Assembly (NCBI GenBank): GCA_028289745.1
Contig: JANQOD010000347.1
Span: forward strand, 1 to 5,870
Origin: Allomuricauda sp.
Lineage (GTDB): Bacteria; Bacteroidota; Bacteroidia; Flavobacteriales; Flavobacteriaceae
Direction of reading: 5' to 3'
DNA length: 5,870 nt
Shown: one piece after another, positions 1-5,870 of the stretch
How the letters are laid out: the number at the start of each line of letters is the position of its first letter
Position numbering within the stretch: position 1 is the first letter of the stretch
Notes under the pieces: model-generated
Told to the model about the DNA's origin: nothing
What the model saw: only the letters and a program-made list of their open reading frames with translations
Database searches by the model: none
Program-made: the position numbers and the translations under genes

Positions 1-1481
1 AGAATATCTTCCAAAACTTCAATTGCGGCATCAGTCTTGTTTTGGTAGGCCAACAAATCGGCACGGGCATATTTTTTTAGAGCGGTCTGGGTCGAATCTT
101 CAAGTGAATTATCAGAAATCAAAAGGCTCAATTGCATGGCGTCATTGGCGATCAATTGGGAGGTTGAGCTGCGCAACACCTTCAATTGGGTCAATGCCCA
201 ATCAAAATCGCCTTTATAAAAACTGGTCTGCGCCACCTTGAAACGGGCCTCTTGGCCCAAAACATCATTTTTGAGGCTTTTTTGCACTTGCGTGAAGTAA
301 ATGAGCGCCTCGTTGAAACGTCGGTCAAATACCAAAATGTCGCCCAAGGCCAATTTTAGGTAGGCTTCTGGAAATCTTCCCAAAGCGGTTGCTAGGCTTT
401 TCTTTAACACGTTAATGGCCGGTTCGGGGGTCTCGCGCCTAAAGGTCAAAAAATTGGCGTAGGCAATTTGAAGCTCAATGGTCTGGTTTTGGTAACCATA
501 TTGGTCAAGAAGATCTCTATAGCGTTTGTCGATATCCCCAAAATCTTTTTTTGATGCTTTGACAAGATCAATTTTTACTAGGTTCAATTCGGCATTCAGT
601 TTGGCAGAAGGGTCTTCAGAATTCTTGAGTACGAAGGCATAAATGTCTTCTGCCGTATCAAAATCCTCTTCTTCAAGGGCTATGTTTCCCAAATACTGGA
701 GACGCTCGACCGAGTTTGTGCCCGAGCGTTTGTAAATGGCCCTTTCTTGGGCAAAAGCACTTTGATATTGCCGTTGTTGAATAAACAACCAACTGAGCAT
801 TTCGTTCCAGAGTATATCAGGATTCTTTTGCGCTTTGGTGAGCAATATTTTGCGCAGCTTCATATTGTTCTCGTCTTGCGCATCTTCAGAGATGAAACCG
901 TCGATATAGCGCAGTACGTTTGAGCGTGATGATCTGCCCAACCGTATCAAATTGAGATAGGCCTCGAACATATGGTCGATTTCGCCTTTTTCACCATAGA
1001 TCCGTGCCAATTGAAAATCATAGTTCAGATCGGGCTTCAAGGCCATGGCCCGTGTGTAGGCGTTGATCGCCTCATCTAAAAGGGCATATTGTTGAAAACG
1101 CGCTCCTACGCTATGGCCATAATTAGGGTTCTCGTCAATTTTATTAAGGGCCAGATCATAGTAATGGTCTGCCTTTTCATATTGGTTTTGAAGGGTATAG
1201 TTATAGCCCAGTTCTATAAAAAAAGTGGGAAAGGCATAGCTCTGCTCAATTTTTTTCAATAAGAATTCTTCTGCTTCCCCATAACGCTCCAATTGTTGGT
1301 AGCAGGCCACAAGCCCTTCGGCATAATCGGTTCTCCGTGGATTTTTCTTGACCAACTTTTCATAAAAGACCACGGCCTTCTTGTAATCTCCATCATTGAA
1401 ATACTGCTTCGCCAAGAAATCTTCTTGGGCGTTGGCAGAAGTGAAAAACAATAAAAAAGAAACGAGACAGATCGATCGCAT
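1..1481 (-). CDS. Secreted tetratricopeptide-repeat protein (3' part outside window)
   Basis: Reading the minus strand from the ATG at 1481 gives 493 codons without a stop up to the left edge, so the C-terminus is missing. The first 18 residues are a clear Sec signal peptide: basic start (MRS), hydrophobic core, and an A-N-A cleavage site before Q19. There is no lipobox cysteine at the cleavage site, so the protein is probably periplasmic rather than a lipoprotein. The mature part is helical and rich in Y, A, L and E. TPR-like units are visible at about residues 22-50, 53-80, 85-118, 121-150, 152-181, 259-290, 373-403 and 410-440, with the usual G/A-Y and A-x-x-x-Y/F spacing. TPR proteins act as protein-binding scaffolds; no enzymatic motif is visible and the partner is unknown. 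From memory, a secreted TPR protein is common next to serS and rsmA in flavobacteria, which fits a conserved but uncharacterised envelope role. The signal peptide strongly supports this start. Confidence 0.88.
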   Translation of the reverse strand, partial: MRSICLVSFLLFFTSANAQEDFLAKQYFNDGDYKKAVVFYEKLVKKNPRRTDYAEGLVACYQQLERYGEAEEFLLKKIEQSYAFPTFFIELGYNYTLQNQYEKADHYYDLALNKIDENPNYGHSVGARFQQYALLDEAINAYTRAMALKPDLNYDFQLARIYGEKGEIDHMFEAYLNLIRLGRSSRSNVLRYIDGFISEDAQDENNMKLRKILLTKAQKNPDILWNEMLSWLFIQQRQYQSAFAQERAIYKRSGTNSVERLQYLGNIALEEEDFDTAEDIYAFVLKNSEDPSAKLNAELNLVKIDLVKASKKDFGDIDKRYRDLLDQYGYQNQTIELQIAYANFLTFRRETPEPAINVLKKSLATALGRFPEAYLKLALGDILVFDRRFNEALIYFTQVQKSLKNDVLGQEARFKVAQTSFYKGDFDWALTQLKVLRSSTSQLIANDAMQLSLLISDNSLEDSTQTALKKYARADLLAYQNKTDAAIEVLEDI

Positions 1482-1485
1482 TGTT

Positions 1486-1493
1486 CAAAGATA
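1486..1493 (-). promoter_or_regulatory. Candidate flavobacterial -7 box (TATCTTTG) for the TPR gene
   Basis: The minus-strand octamer TATCTTTG matches the Bacteroidota primary sigma factor -7 consensus TAnnTTTG. Only four bases lie between it and the ATG at 1481, so a transcript starting the usual few bases downstream would be nearly leaderless. No convincing TTTG (-33) element is seen 17-23 bases upstream, so this rests on one box only. No Shine-Dalgarno sequence precedes the ATG. Confidence 0.35.
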
Positions 1494-1568
1494 ATGGAGA
1501 AAAAGACGGCTTTCTGTTAAGAGCATGTTTAAAAACCTCTTTTGTCAAAAGCCAATGTCGTGCGAACC

Positions 1569-1597
1569 ATCCTTCGACATCGCTCAAGAAAGGTGAC
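1569..1597. repeat. Degenerate copy of a dispersed Bacteroidota intergenic repeat
   Basis: The plus strand from 1571 reads CCTTCGACATCGCTCAAG and continues to GGTGAC at 1592-1597. On the minus strand this is close to the motif CCTGAGCGAAGTCGAAGG, which I recall as a frequent intergenic repeat in flavobacterial and some other bacterial genomes. The match is imperfect (ATCG for the usual TTCG, and extra A's before GGTGAC), so this would be a decayed copy. It lies in the 227-nt spacer between serS and the TPR gene (1482-1708), which otherwise holds only the -7 box and no credible gene. Function is unknown; such repeats can act as transcript-end hairpins, but the pairing arms here are weak (CCTT/AAGG only). 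Confidence 0.45.
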
Positions 1598-1708
1598 CTT
1601 GCACCCTTCTCATCGTTCATTCCGATATACTCTTCAAGCGATACTTTGCCTATGGATTTTTAGCGCATATTCTTTTGAACATACACCGACCCACTTTCAA
1701 AAAAACGA

Positions 1709-2980
1709 TCAATCGATAATCTCAAATCCGCAATAGGGCACCAGCACTTCGGGAATTTTGATTCCCTTGTCGGTTTGGTAGTTTTCCAGAATACCGGCTA
1801 AAAGGCGGGGCAGGGCCAAGGCACTGCCGTTCAAGGTATGGGTCAATTGGTTTTTGTTGTTTTCATCTTTGTAGCGAAGCTTAAGACGATTCGCCTGATA
1901 GCCCTCAAAGTTTGAGACCGAGCTGATTTCAAGCCATCGGTCCTGGGCCGTAGAAAAGACCTCAAAATCGTAGGTCAGGGCAGCGGTAAAGCCCAAATCA
2001 CCACCACAGAGCCTTAAAATTCGATAGGGCAGTTTTAGTTCGTTTAGCAACTCCTTTACATGTTCGACCATTTCATCTAAGGCTTCGTACGATTTTTCAG
2101 GATGTTCGACGCGAACGATTTCTACCTTGTCAAATTGGTGCAATCGGTTGAGGCCCCGTACATGGGCACCATAACTGCCAGCCTCCCTTCTGAAACAGGG
2201 GGTATAGCCCGTTAGCATGATCGGAAAATCATTTTCAGCGATGATTGCGTCACGAAGCATATTGGTGATCGGCACTTCCGCTGTCGGAATCAGATAAAGA
2301 TCGTCGGTTTGAACATGGTACATCTGCCCCTCTTTGTCGGGCAACTGCCCTGTGCCAAAACCAGAGGCCTCGTTCACCAATAAGGGCGGTTGTACCTCGG
2401 TATAGCCCGCGTCGGTATTCTTGTCCAAGAAATACGAAATCAGGGCGCGCTGCAATTTGGCGCCCTTGCCCTTGTAGATGGGAAAGCCCGAACCCGTTAC
2501 TTTGACACCCAGCTCAAAATCGATGAGGTCATACTTTTTGGCCAGTTCCCAGTGGGGCAGTGCATCTTTTTGCAATTCGGGGATGTCACCTGCCGTAAAG
2601 ACCTCTTCATTATCATCTTCTGAATTGCCTGCAGGCACTGATTTATGGGGAATGTTGGGAATTTGGTACAACAGGTTGTTCAACTCTTCTGCCGTGTCGT
2701 TTAAGTCGTCGGAAAGACTCTTTGACAGCTCTTTCAAACCTGCCGTTTTTTCTTTTAGGGCATTTGCCTCGCCCGCTTTGCCCGATTTAAAGAGCATGCC
2801 GATCTCTTTTGACAGCTTGTTCGATGCCGCCAAGGTATTGTCAAGATCGGTCTGCAGGTTACGCCTTTTCTCATCTAAATGCAGTATGCCATCGAGCATG
2901 GCCTCTGCATCAAAGTTGCGCTTGGCCAAGGCTTTGACCATATCTTTTTTGTGTTCACGTATTCGCTGTAACTGTAGCAT
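1709..2980 (-). CDS. serS: Seryl-tRNA synthetase, class II
   Basis: This cytoplasmic enzyme charges tRNA-Ser with serine using ATP. The product is 423 aa, normal for the bacterial family. The N-terminal arm (about residues 1-105) is a charged helical coiled coil that grips the long variable arm of tRNA-Ser. The class II catalytic core follows: motif 1 region near 178-203 (ending VQPPLLVN), the serine-binding T-A-E at 233-235, motif 2 at 258-285 with FRREAGSYG and the R-G-L-x-R-x-H-Q-F segment, the SSVSN serine pocket at 353-357, and motif 3 at 380-400 (HTLNGSALALPR...LEN). The ATG at 2980 is chosen because bacterial SerRS begins with M-L-x-x-x-x-I-R. An in-frame ATG at 3022 would add 14 residues that are not typical of the family, and a candidate promoter box lies inside that extension. 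It is the third gene of the minus-strand run, 52 nt after the carboxylase homologue. All catalytic motifs look intact. Confidence 0.97.
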   Translation of the reverse strand: MLQLQRIREHKKDMVKALAKRNFDAEAMLDGILHLDEKRRNLQTDLDNTLAASNKLSKEIGMLFKSGKAGEANALKEKTAGLKELSKSLSDDLNDTAEELNNLLYQIPNIPHKSVPAGNSEDDNEEVFTAGDIPELQKDALPHWELAKKYDLIDFELGVKVTGSGFPIYKGKGAKLQRALISYFLDKNTDAGYTEVQPPLLVNEASGFGTGQLPDKEGQMYHVQTDDLYLIPTAEVPITNMLRDAIIAENDFPIMLTGYTPCFRREAGSYGAHVRGLNRLHQFDKVEIVRVEHPEKSYEALDEMVEHVKELLNELKLPYRILRLCGGDLGFTAALTYDFEVFSTAQDRWLEISSVSNFEGYQANRLKLRYKDENNKNQLTHTLNGSALALPRLLAGILENYQTDKGIKIPEVLVPYCGFEIID

Positions 2981-2998
2981 GAAATCGGTTTTGCTGGG

Positions 2999-3006
2999 CA
3001 AATTTA
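2999..3006 (-). promoter_or_regulatory. Candidate -7 box (TAAATTTG) for serS
   Basis: The minus-strand octamer TAAATTTG fits the Bacteroidota -7 consensus TAnnTTTG and ends 18 bases before the serS ATG at 2980. A TTTG lies upstream but only 13 bases away, shorter than the usual 17-23, so the -33 element is not convincing. If real, it gives serS an independent transcript with a short leader and argues against the longer serS start at 3022. Confidence 0.4.
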
Positions 3007-3032
3007 CAGCAAAGTTGATCAAAGGGAAAGAA

Positions 3033-4349
3033 TTAATCCCATCCAGACGGCATTATCCATTCGTGGTGCGAGAAATGTTGCCAGGGCACACTGGCCAGAT
3101 CTACCTCGGGATCGATGAACAATTGGTATTTTCGCTGGTTGACCTTGACCCGGTTATCGACAAAGACCGAGATATCCTCTCCTTTTTCAGCATATTCTTT
3201 TTTCAGATATTGGGCGAACTGCCAAGTAAAATCAGGGTAACAGGCTACTTTTCGCTTCTGTTTTTTGGTCAAGTGTTCGTTAAGGTCAACGATGGTCTTC
3301 TCGCCCGTTTCTTTGTTGATGACCTTTACCGTAAGAGTGCCCGAACGGCTTCTGAGCATCATGCGCCAGCTTAGTCGATGGCCTTCCTCTGTCCATAGCA
3401 CATGATCTTCAAAAAAATGGTGGCGCAAAGGCAGAGCGACTTGTATGGCAAGATAAATGGAAGCAATCGTGACGATCGATCTATGTTTTTTTTGCCTTGC
3501 AGGTGCTATTGGAATCTCGATTTTCTTTTTCCGAAGGAAAATATTACGAGTGGTCCGTGGTGCAAAAAAGAATACGGTAAAGGCCAACGAGAGATAGGGA
3601 AAGATGCCGATACGGAAAACATAGCTGTTGAACAGGTGGAAGAATATCGAAAACCCGAACGCCCACTTCCGGGTCGGTTTCCAGAGCAGGGCGGGCACGA
3701 CCAATAGGTCAAAAAGAATGCCGAAAACGGCCACACATTTATGCAGCCATTTTTCTTGCAACAAATCCCCGATTAAAAAATACCCTTTTTTGCCCTGCAT
3801 CAAAATCTCGATAATGCTAAAATCGAGCCAATCACCATATAGTTTTGCCACAGAGGCATAGGTATAGACAATGAACAACTGCAAGATGATGAACCATCTT
3901 ATATAATTGGGCATGACGTTCGTTTGTGTCGAAGGGTTCAGTTTTGCGTCGATCGAGGCATCTCGGTGAGCGGGTAGAAACGCCATGATATAGGCCAAGA
4001 GCATGAAGAGATAATAGTGGTTGTTGTACGAGGTTTTTTGCATGAGATATACCCCTGACCATAGTATCGCGAAAGCAAGGGCACTTACCCTATATCTAAG
4101 GCCTACCATCATCAAGAGGCCCAAGGTGCCCATTATGGCGAAATAGATGTACATACCATTGCCGGGCAAGGGCTGCAGCCATTCAAAACCGATAAAATTA
4201 AAGGTGAATTTGGGTGCAACAAGCGTTCTCCTGACCCATCCGGTAGCGATGGCCCCATAACATTCGGCCGCTACCAAAAAACCATAGAATATGCGAAATA
4301 CGATCAGCGGGGCATTATCGATCGGTTTGAAGAGAAATTGTTTTACCAC
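3033..4349 (-). CDS. Vitamin K-dependent gamma-carboxylase-like (HTTM) membrane protein
   Basis: A 438-aa integral membrane protein. Hydrophobic segments lie at about 10-30, 66-84, 88-104, 110-126, 150-168, 205-224, 230-246, 248-264 and 290-308, followed by a soluble C-terminal part (about 310-438). The core aligns by eye with animal gamma-glutamyl carboxylase (GGCX): KTSYNNHYYL at 105-114, IVYTYASVAKLYGDW at 160-174, FFHLFNS at 236-242 with IGIFPY at 247-252, and WTEEGH...SWRMM...SRSG near 319-337. K169 aligns with human catalytic base Lys218 and H111 with His160. In animals this family uses reduced vitamin K, O2 and CO2 to carboxylate glutamate; the activity and substrate of the bacterial members are largely unknown, so carboxylation is not asserted here. 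The start is GTG at 4349: the in-frame codon two upstream is the ribF TAG stop and the next ATG is at residue 66, inside the fold. Co-transcription with ribF is very likely. Confidence 0.88.
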   Translation of the reverse strand: MVKQFLFKPIDNAPLIVFRIFYGFLVAAECYGAIATGWVRRTLVAPKFTFNFIGFEWLQPLPGNGMYIYFAIMGTLGLLMMVGLRYRVSALAFAILWSGVYLMQKTSYNNHYYLFMLLAYIMAFLPAHRDASIDAKLNPSTQTNVMPNYIRWFIILQLFIVYTYASVAKLYGDWLDFSIIEILMQGKKGYFLIGDLLQEKWLHKCVAVFGILFDLLVVPALLWKPTRKWAFGFSIFFHLFNSYVFRIGIFPYLSLAFTVFFFAPRTTRNIFLRKKKIEIPIAPARQKKHRSIVTIASIYLAIQVALPLRHHFFEDHVLWTEEGHRLSWRMMLRSRSGTLTVKVINKETGEKTIVDLNEHLTKKQKRKVACYPDFTWQFAQYLKKEYAEKGEDISVFVDNRVKVNQRKYQLFIDPEVDLASVPWQHFSHHEWIMPSGWD

Positions 4350-4352
4350 GGC

Positions 4353-5291
4353 CTAAGCGATTAACCTGAGAGCAACATTTTTATCTTTTTGTAGCTGTTG
4401 GCGCAATTCTTCGATCGTATTGAACTTGTGTTCGTCACGAATTCTTTCGATAACATCGACCTGCAATTTTTGCCCGTAGAGATTTTCATCGAAATCAAAG
4501 AAATGTACCTCAATGTTTTTTTGGGAGCCATCATTTTTTTCTTTTGAGACCGTGGGATTATGCCCTATGTTCATCATGCCCGAAACTTGTTTGCCCCCGA
4601 TATGGCTCTTGACCGCATACGCTCCATTTTTGGGAATCAGCTTAAAGCTTTCGGCAATGACAAGATTGGCCGTGGGGAAACCCAGTTGTCGCCCCAGTTC
4701 TTTGCCTTTCTTCACCGTGCCGGTGAGCATGTAGGCATAACCGAGATAGTTGTTGGCCATGGCCACATCACCAGCTGTCAGTGCTTTTCTGATTTTTGTG
4801 GAACTGACGGAGACATCGTCGATTTCTTGTGCCGGAATTTCCTCTACCTCAAAATCCAAGGTCTCTCCAAAAGCCCTAAGATCGTTGATGTTTGCATTTC
4901 GGTTGCGGCCGAAGCGGTGATCATAGCCTATGACCACTTTCTTGGCCTTGAGCCCGTTTACAAGAATGTCCCTTACAAAATCGGTCGCCGAGAGTCGTGA
5001 AAATTGTTTGGTGAACGGGTGTACGATCAGATAATCTAACCCCATCTTTGTCAGAATTTGCGTCTTTTCCTCCAAAGTGTTCAACAGTTTGATATTGGTG
5101 TCTTTTTGCAAAACCATCCTTGGATGTGGGAAAAAAGTAAGCACCGTTGACCTCAGGCCAGATTTCTTGGCATTGTTTGTGAGGCGTTCAAGTATCTTGC
5201 GGTGGCCAATGTGCACCCCATCAAAGGTGCCTATGGTGATAATGGTCTGGTGCGATTTGTCGAAATTAGAAATACCTTGGACTGTTTCCAC
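4353..5291 (-). CDS. ribF: Bifunctional riboflavin kinase / FAD synthetase
   Basis: This cytoplasmic enzyme phosphorylates riboflavin to FMN and adenylylates FMN to FAD. Its 312 aa match the usual bacterial length. The N-terminal FAD synthetase half has the nucleotidyltransferase signature GTFDGVHIGH at 21-30, FFPHPR at 53-58, GYDHRFGRNR at 122-131 and SSTKIRKAL at 163-171. The C-terminal riboflavin kinase half (about 185-312) has KGKELGRQLGFPTANL at 195-210 with the P-T-A-N metal/nucleotide site, NIGHNPT at 241-247, and IEVHFFDFD at 260-268, whose E261 is the expected catalytic base. The start is GTG at 5291; no ATG or TTG occurs in frame between it and the upstream stop, and the resulting 20-residue lead before GTFDG is normal. 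It is the first gene of the minus-strand run and is divergent from the metallopeptidase gene. All key motifs are present. Confidence 0.97.
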   Translation of the reverse strand: METVQGISNFDKSHQTIITIGTFDGVHIGHRKILERLTNNAKKSGLRSTVLTFFPHPRMVLQKDTNIKLLNTLEEKTQILTKMGLDYLIVHPFTKQFSRLSATDFVRDILVNGLKAKKVVIGYDHRFGRNRNANINDLRAFGETLDFEVEEIPAQEIDDVSVSSTKIRKALTAGDVAMANNYLGYAYMLTGTVKKGKELGRQLGFPTANLVIAESFKLIPKNGAYAVKSHIGGKQVSGMMNIGHNPTVSKEKNDGSQKNIEVHFFDFDENLYGQKLQVDVIERIRDEHKFNTIEELRQQLQKDKNVALRLIA

Positions 5292-5347
5292 TGAACAATA
5301 AAGAATAAAAGGCTTATTTTTAGCGCTTGATGTTGCCCCTTTTTTGC
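5292..5347. promoter_or_regulatory. Divergent intergenic region between ribF and the metallopeptidase gene
   Basis: These 56 bases separate two start codons that face away from each other, so they should hold most of both promoters, although part of the rightward promoter could lie within the ribF 5' end. The stretch is A/T-rich, with a TATTTTTA at 5315-5322 (one mismatch to TAnnTTTG on the plus strand) and the palindrome AGCGCT at 5322-5327. No full -33/-7 pair and no Shine-Dalgarno sequence is seen for either gene. No FMN riboswitch can fit in this short leader. Confidence 0.45.
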
Positions 5348-5870
5348 ATGAAAGCTAAGTTACATCTTGTTTTATCAATAACCATGTTTTTGGGCTGGTT
5401 TTCTCTTTCGGCCCAAGATGGCTACTGGAAATTATTGCCTTCCCAATCTGCCAAGTCTGTGGCGGAGAACAATGATGGAAAGAAAAATACTCGTTACTTT
5501 TCTTTGGATGAGGGCATGTTTACAAAAACAATCCATGCCAACACCCAAAAATCGATTGAAGTTTCCTACCCATTGGAGGATGGGAGTATGGGTCTCTTTC
5601 AATTAAGGGAAACCCCGGTGTTTCATGAAGAATTGGCTCGTAAATACCCATCCATAAAATCATACACGGGAATAAGTGCAGATGGAACGGCCAGACTGCG
5701 CCTTAGTTTTTCCCATAGGGGAGTTCAGGGCATGTGCGTTGATTTGCAGACCCGCCGTATGTCTTTTTTGCAGAAATTGAGGGGTTCAGAAAATACATAT
5801 CTCGCCTATCAGCGTGATGAAGAAGCATTGCGGAATGATTCTTTTGTATGCAATACCATGCCCATGGCCC
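5348..5870 (+). CDS. Secreted reprolysin-like metallopeptidase, N-terminal part (3' end outside window)
   Basis: The ATG at 5348 opens a frame of 174 codons that is still open at the right edge. Residues 1-22 form a Sec signal peptide (MKAK, hydrophobic core, S-L-S-A before Q23). The rest resembles the N-terminal pro-region of Bacteroidota reprolysin-like (M12B-type) zinc metallopeptidases: YWK at 26-28, SIEVSYPLEDGSM at 69-81, RETPVFHEELARKYPSIKSY at 87-106, then TGISADGTARLRLSFSHRGVQGM at 107-129 and a Y-L-A-Y-x-R segment at 151-156. In that family this region precedes a catalytic domain with HExxHxxGxxH and often a C-terminal type IX secretion signal; neither is inside the window, so both are expectations. 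The product would be exported and probably released or surface-bound, degrading protein. It is divergent from ribF with a 56-nt gap, so it is its own transcription unit and unrelated to flavin synthesis. Confidence 0.75.
   Translation, partial: MKAKLHLVLSITMFLGWFSLSAQDGYWKLLPSQSAKSVAENNDGKKNTRYFSLDEGMFTKTIHANTQKSIEVSYPLEDGSMGLFQLRETPVFHEELARKYPSIKSYTGISADGTARLRLSFSHRGVQGMCVDLQTRRMSFLQKLRGSENTYLAYQRDEEALRNDSFVCNTMPMA

Noticed and set aside
1539..1551. Perfect palindrome CTTTTGTCAAAAG as an operator site
   Set aside because: Arms of 6 bases are expected about once in a window this long by chance, and it is not positioned relative to a convincing promoter.
1393..1620. 75-codon minus-strand frame (MNDEKGARSPF...) overlapping the start of the TPR gene
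   Set aside because: Its second half is an out-of-frame reading of the TPR signal-peptide region and its first half is the repeat-like spacer (LSDVEGWF is the translated repeat motif). No independent support.
1521..1672. Possible inverted terminal repeats of a 152-bp mini-transposon (GAGCATGTTTAAAAACCTC at 1521 and GGATTTTTAGCGCATATTC at 1654)
   Set aside because: Only about 10 of 19 positions match, no target-site duplication is visible, and A/T-rich content makes this easy to get by chance.
1699..1711. Run of seven T's just after the serS stop (minus strand) as a possible intrinsic terminator
   Set aside because: The only pairing before it is CGAT/ATCG with a two-base gap or CGA/TCG with a four-base loop, too weak for a terminator hairpin.
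2478..3374. 298-codon open frame on the plus strand opposite serS and the end of the carboxylase homologue
   Set aside because: It is antisense to strongly conserved SerRS sequence and runs across two genes. It is rich in serine and leucine from complementary codons and has no recognisable domain or start context; a shadow frame.
4560..5000. 146-codon plus-strand frame opposite ribF
   Set aside because: Antisense to the conserved RibF catalytic core, with no recognisable features.
1656..5326. 11-base direct repeat ATTTTTAGCGC at 1656-1666 and 5316-5326, both in spacers
   Set aside because: A few shared 11-mers are expected by chance in a window of this size, and the flanks do not match.
5292..5347. 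FMN riboswitch upstream of ribF
   Set aside because: The leader before ribF is at most 56 bases and has none of the conserved multi-helix RFN element, which is well over 100 bases.
5418..5606. 62-codon plus-strand frame inside the metallopeptidase gene
   Set aside because: It is in another frame of the 5348 gene, whose signal peptide and family-like segments are clear.

Overview
The window looks like a chromosomal core region of a marine-type Flavobacteriia (Bacteroidota). The evidence is the protein character (Bacteroidota-type SerRS and RibF, a secreted TPR protein, the pro-region of a reprolysin-like metallopeptidase), the absence of Shine-Dalgarno sequences before the genes, and -7 boxes of the TAnnTTTG type. 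No phage, insertion sequence, CRISPR array, tRNA or rRNA gene was seen.

Layout: four genes lie on the minus strand and read from right to left in the order ribF (FMN/FAD synthesis), a multi-pass membrane protein of the vitamin K-dependent gamma-carboxylase (HTTM) family, serS (seryl-tRNA synthetase), and a secreted TPR protein that runs off the left edge. A fifth gene starts divergently from ribF on the plus strand and runs off the right edge; it is the N-terminus of a secreted reprolysin-like metallopeptidase. ribF and the carboxylase homologue are separated by only 3 nt and share a reading frame (TAG-GCC-GTG), so they are almost certainly co-transcribed. serS follows after 52 nt and has its own candidate -7 box. 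The TPR gene follows after 227 nt, the longest non-coding stretch, which holds a degenerate copy of what looks like a dispersed Bacteroidota intergenic repeat.

Functionally, ribF, serS and the TPR gene look like ordinary housekeeping or envelope genes. The item most worth a second look is the carboxylase homologue. It keeps the family's NNH and K-L-x-x-D-W motifs, including the residues equivalent to the human catalytic lysine and its assisting histidine, plus the downstream lumenal-type segment. Flavobacteria use menaquinone (vitamin K2) as their quinone, so a reduced vitamin K cofactor would be at hand, but the substrate is unknown. Both edge genes are cut by the window, so their C-terminal regions cannot be judged.
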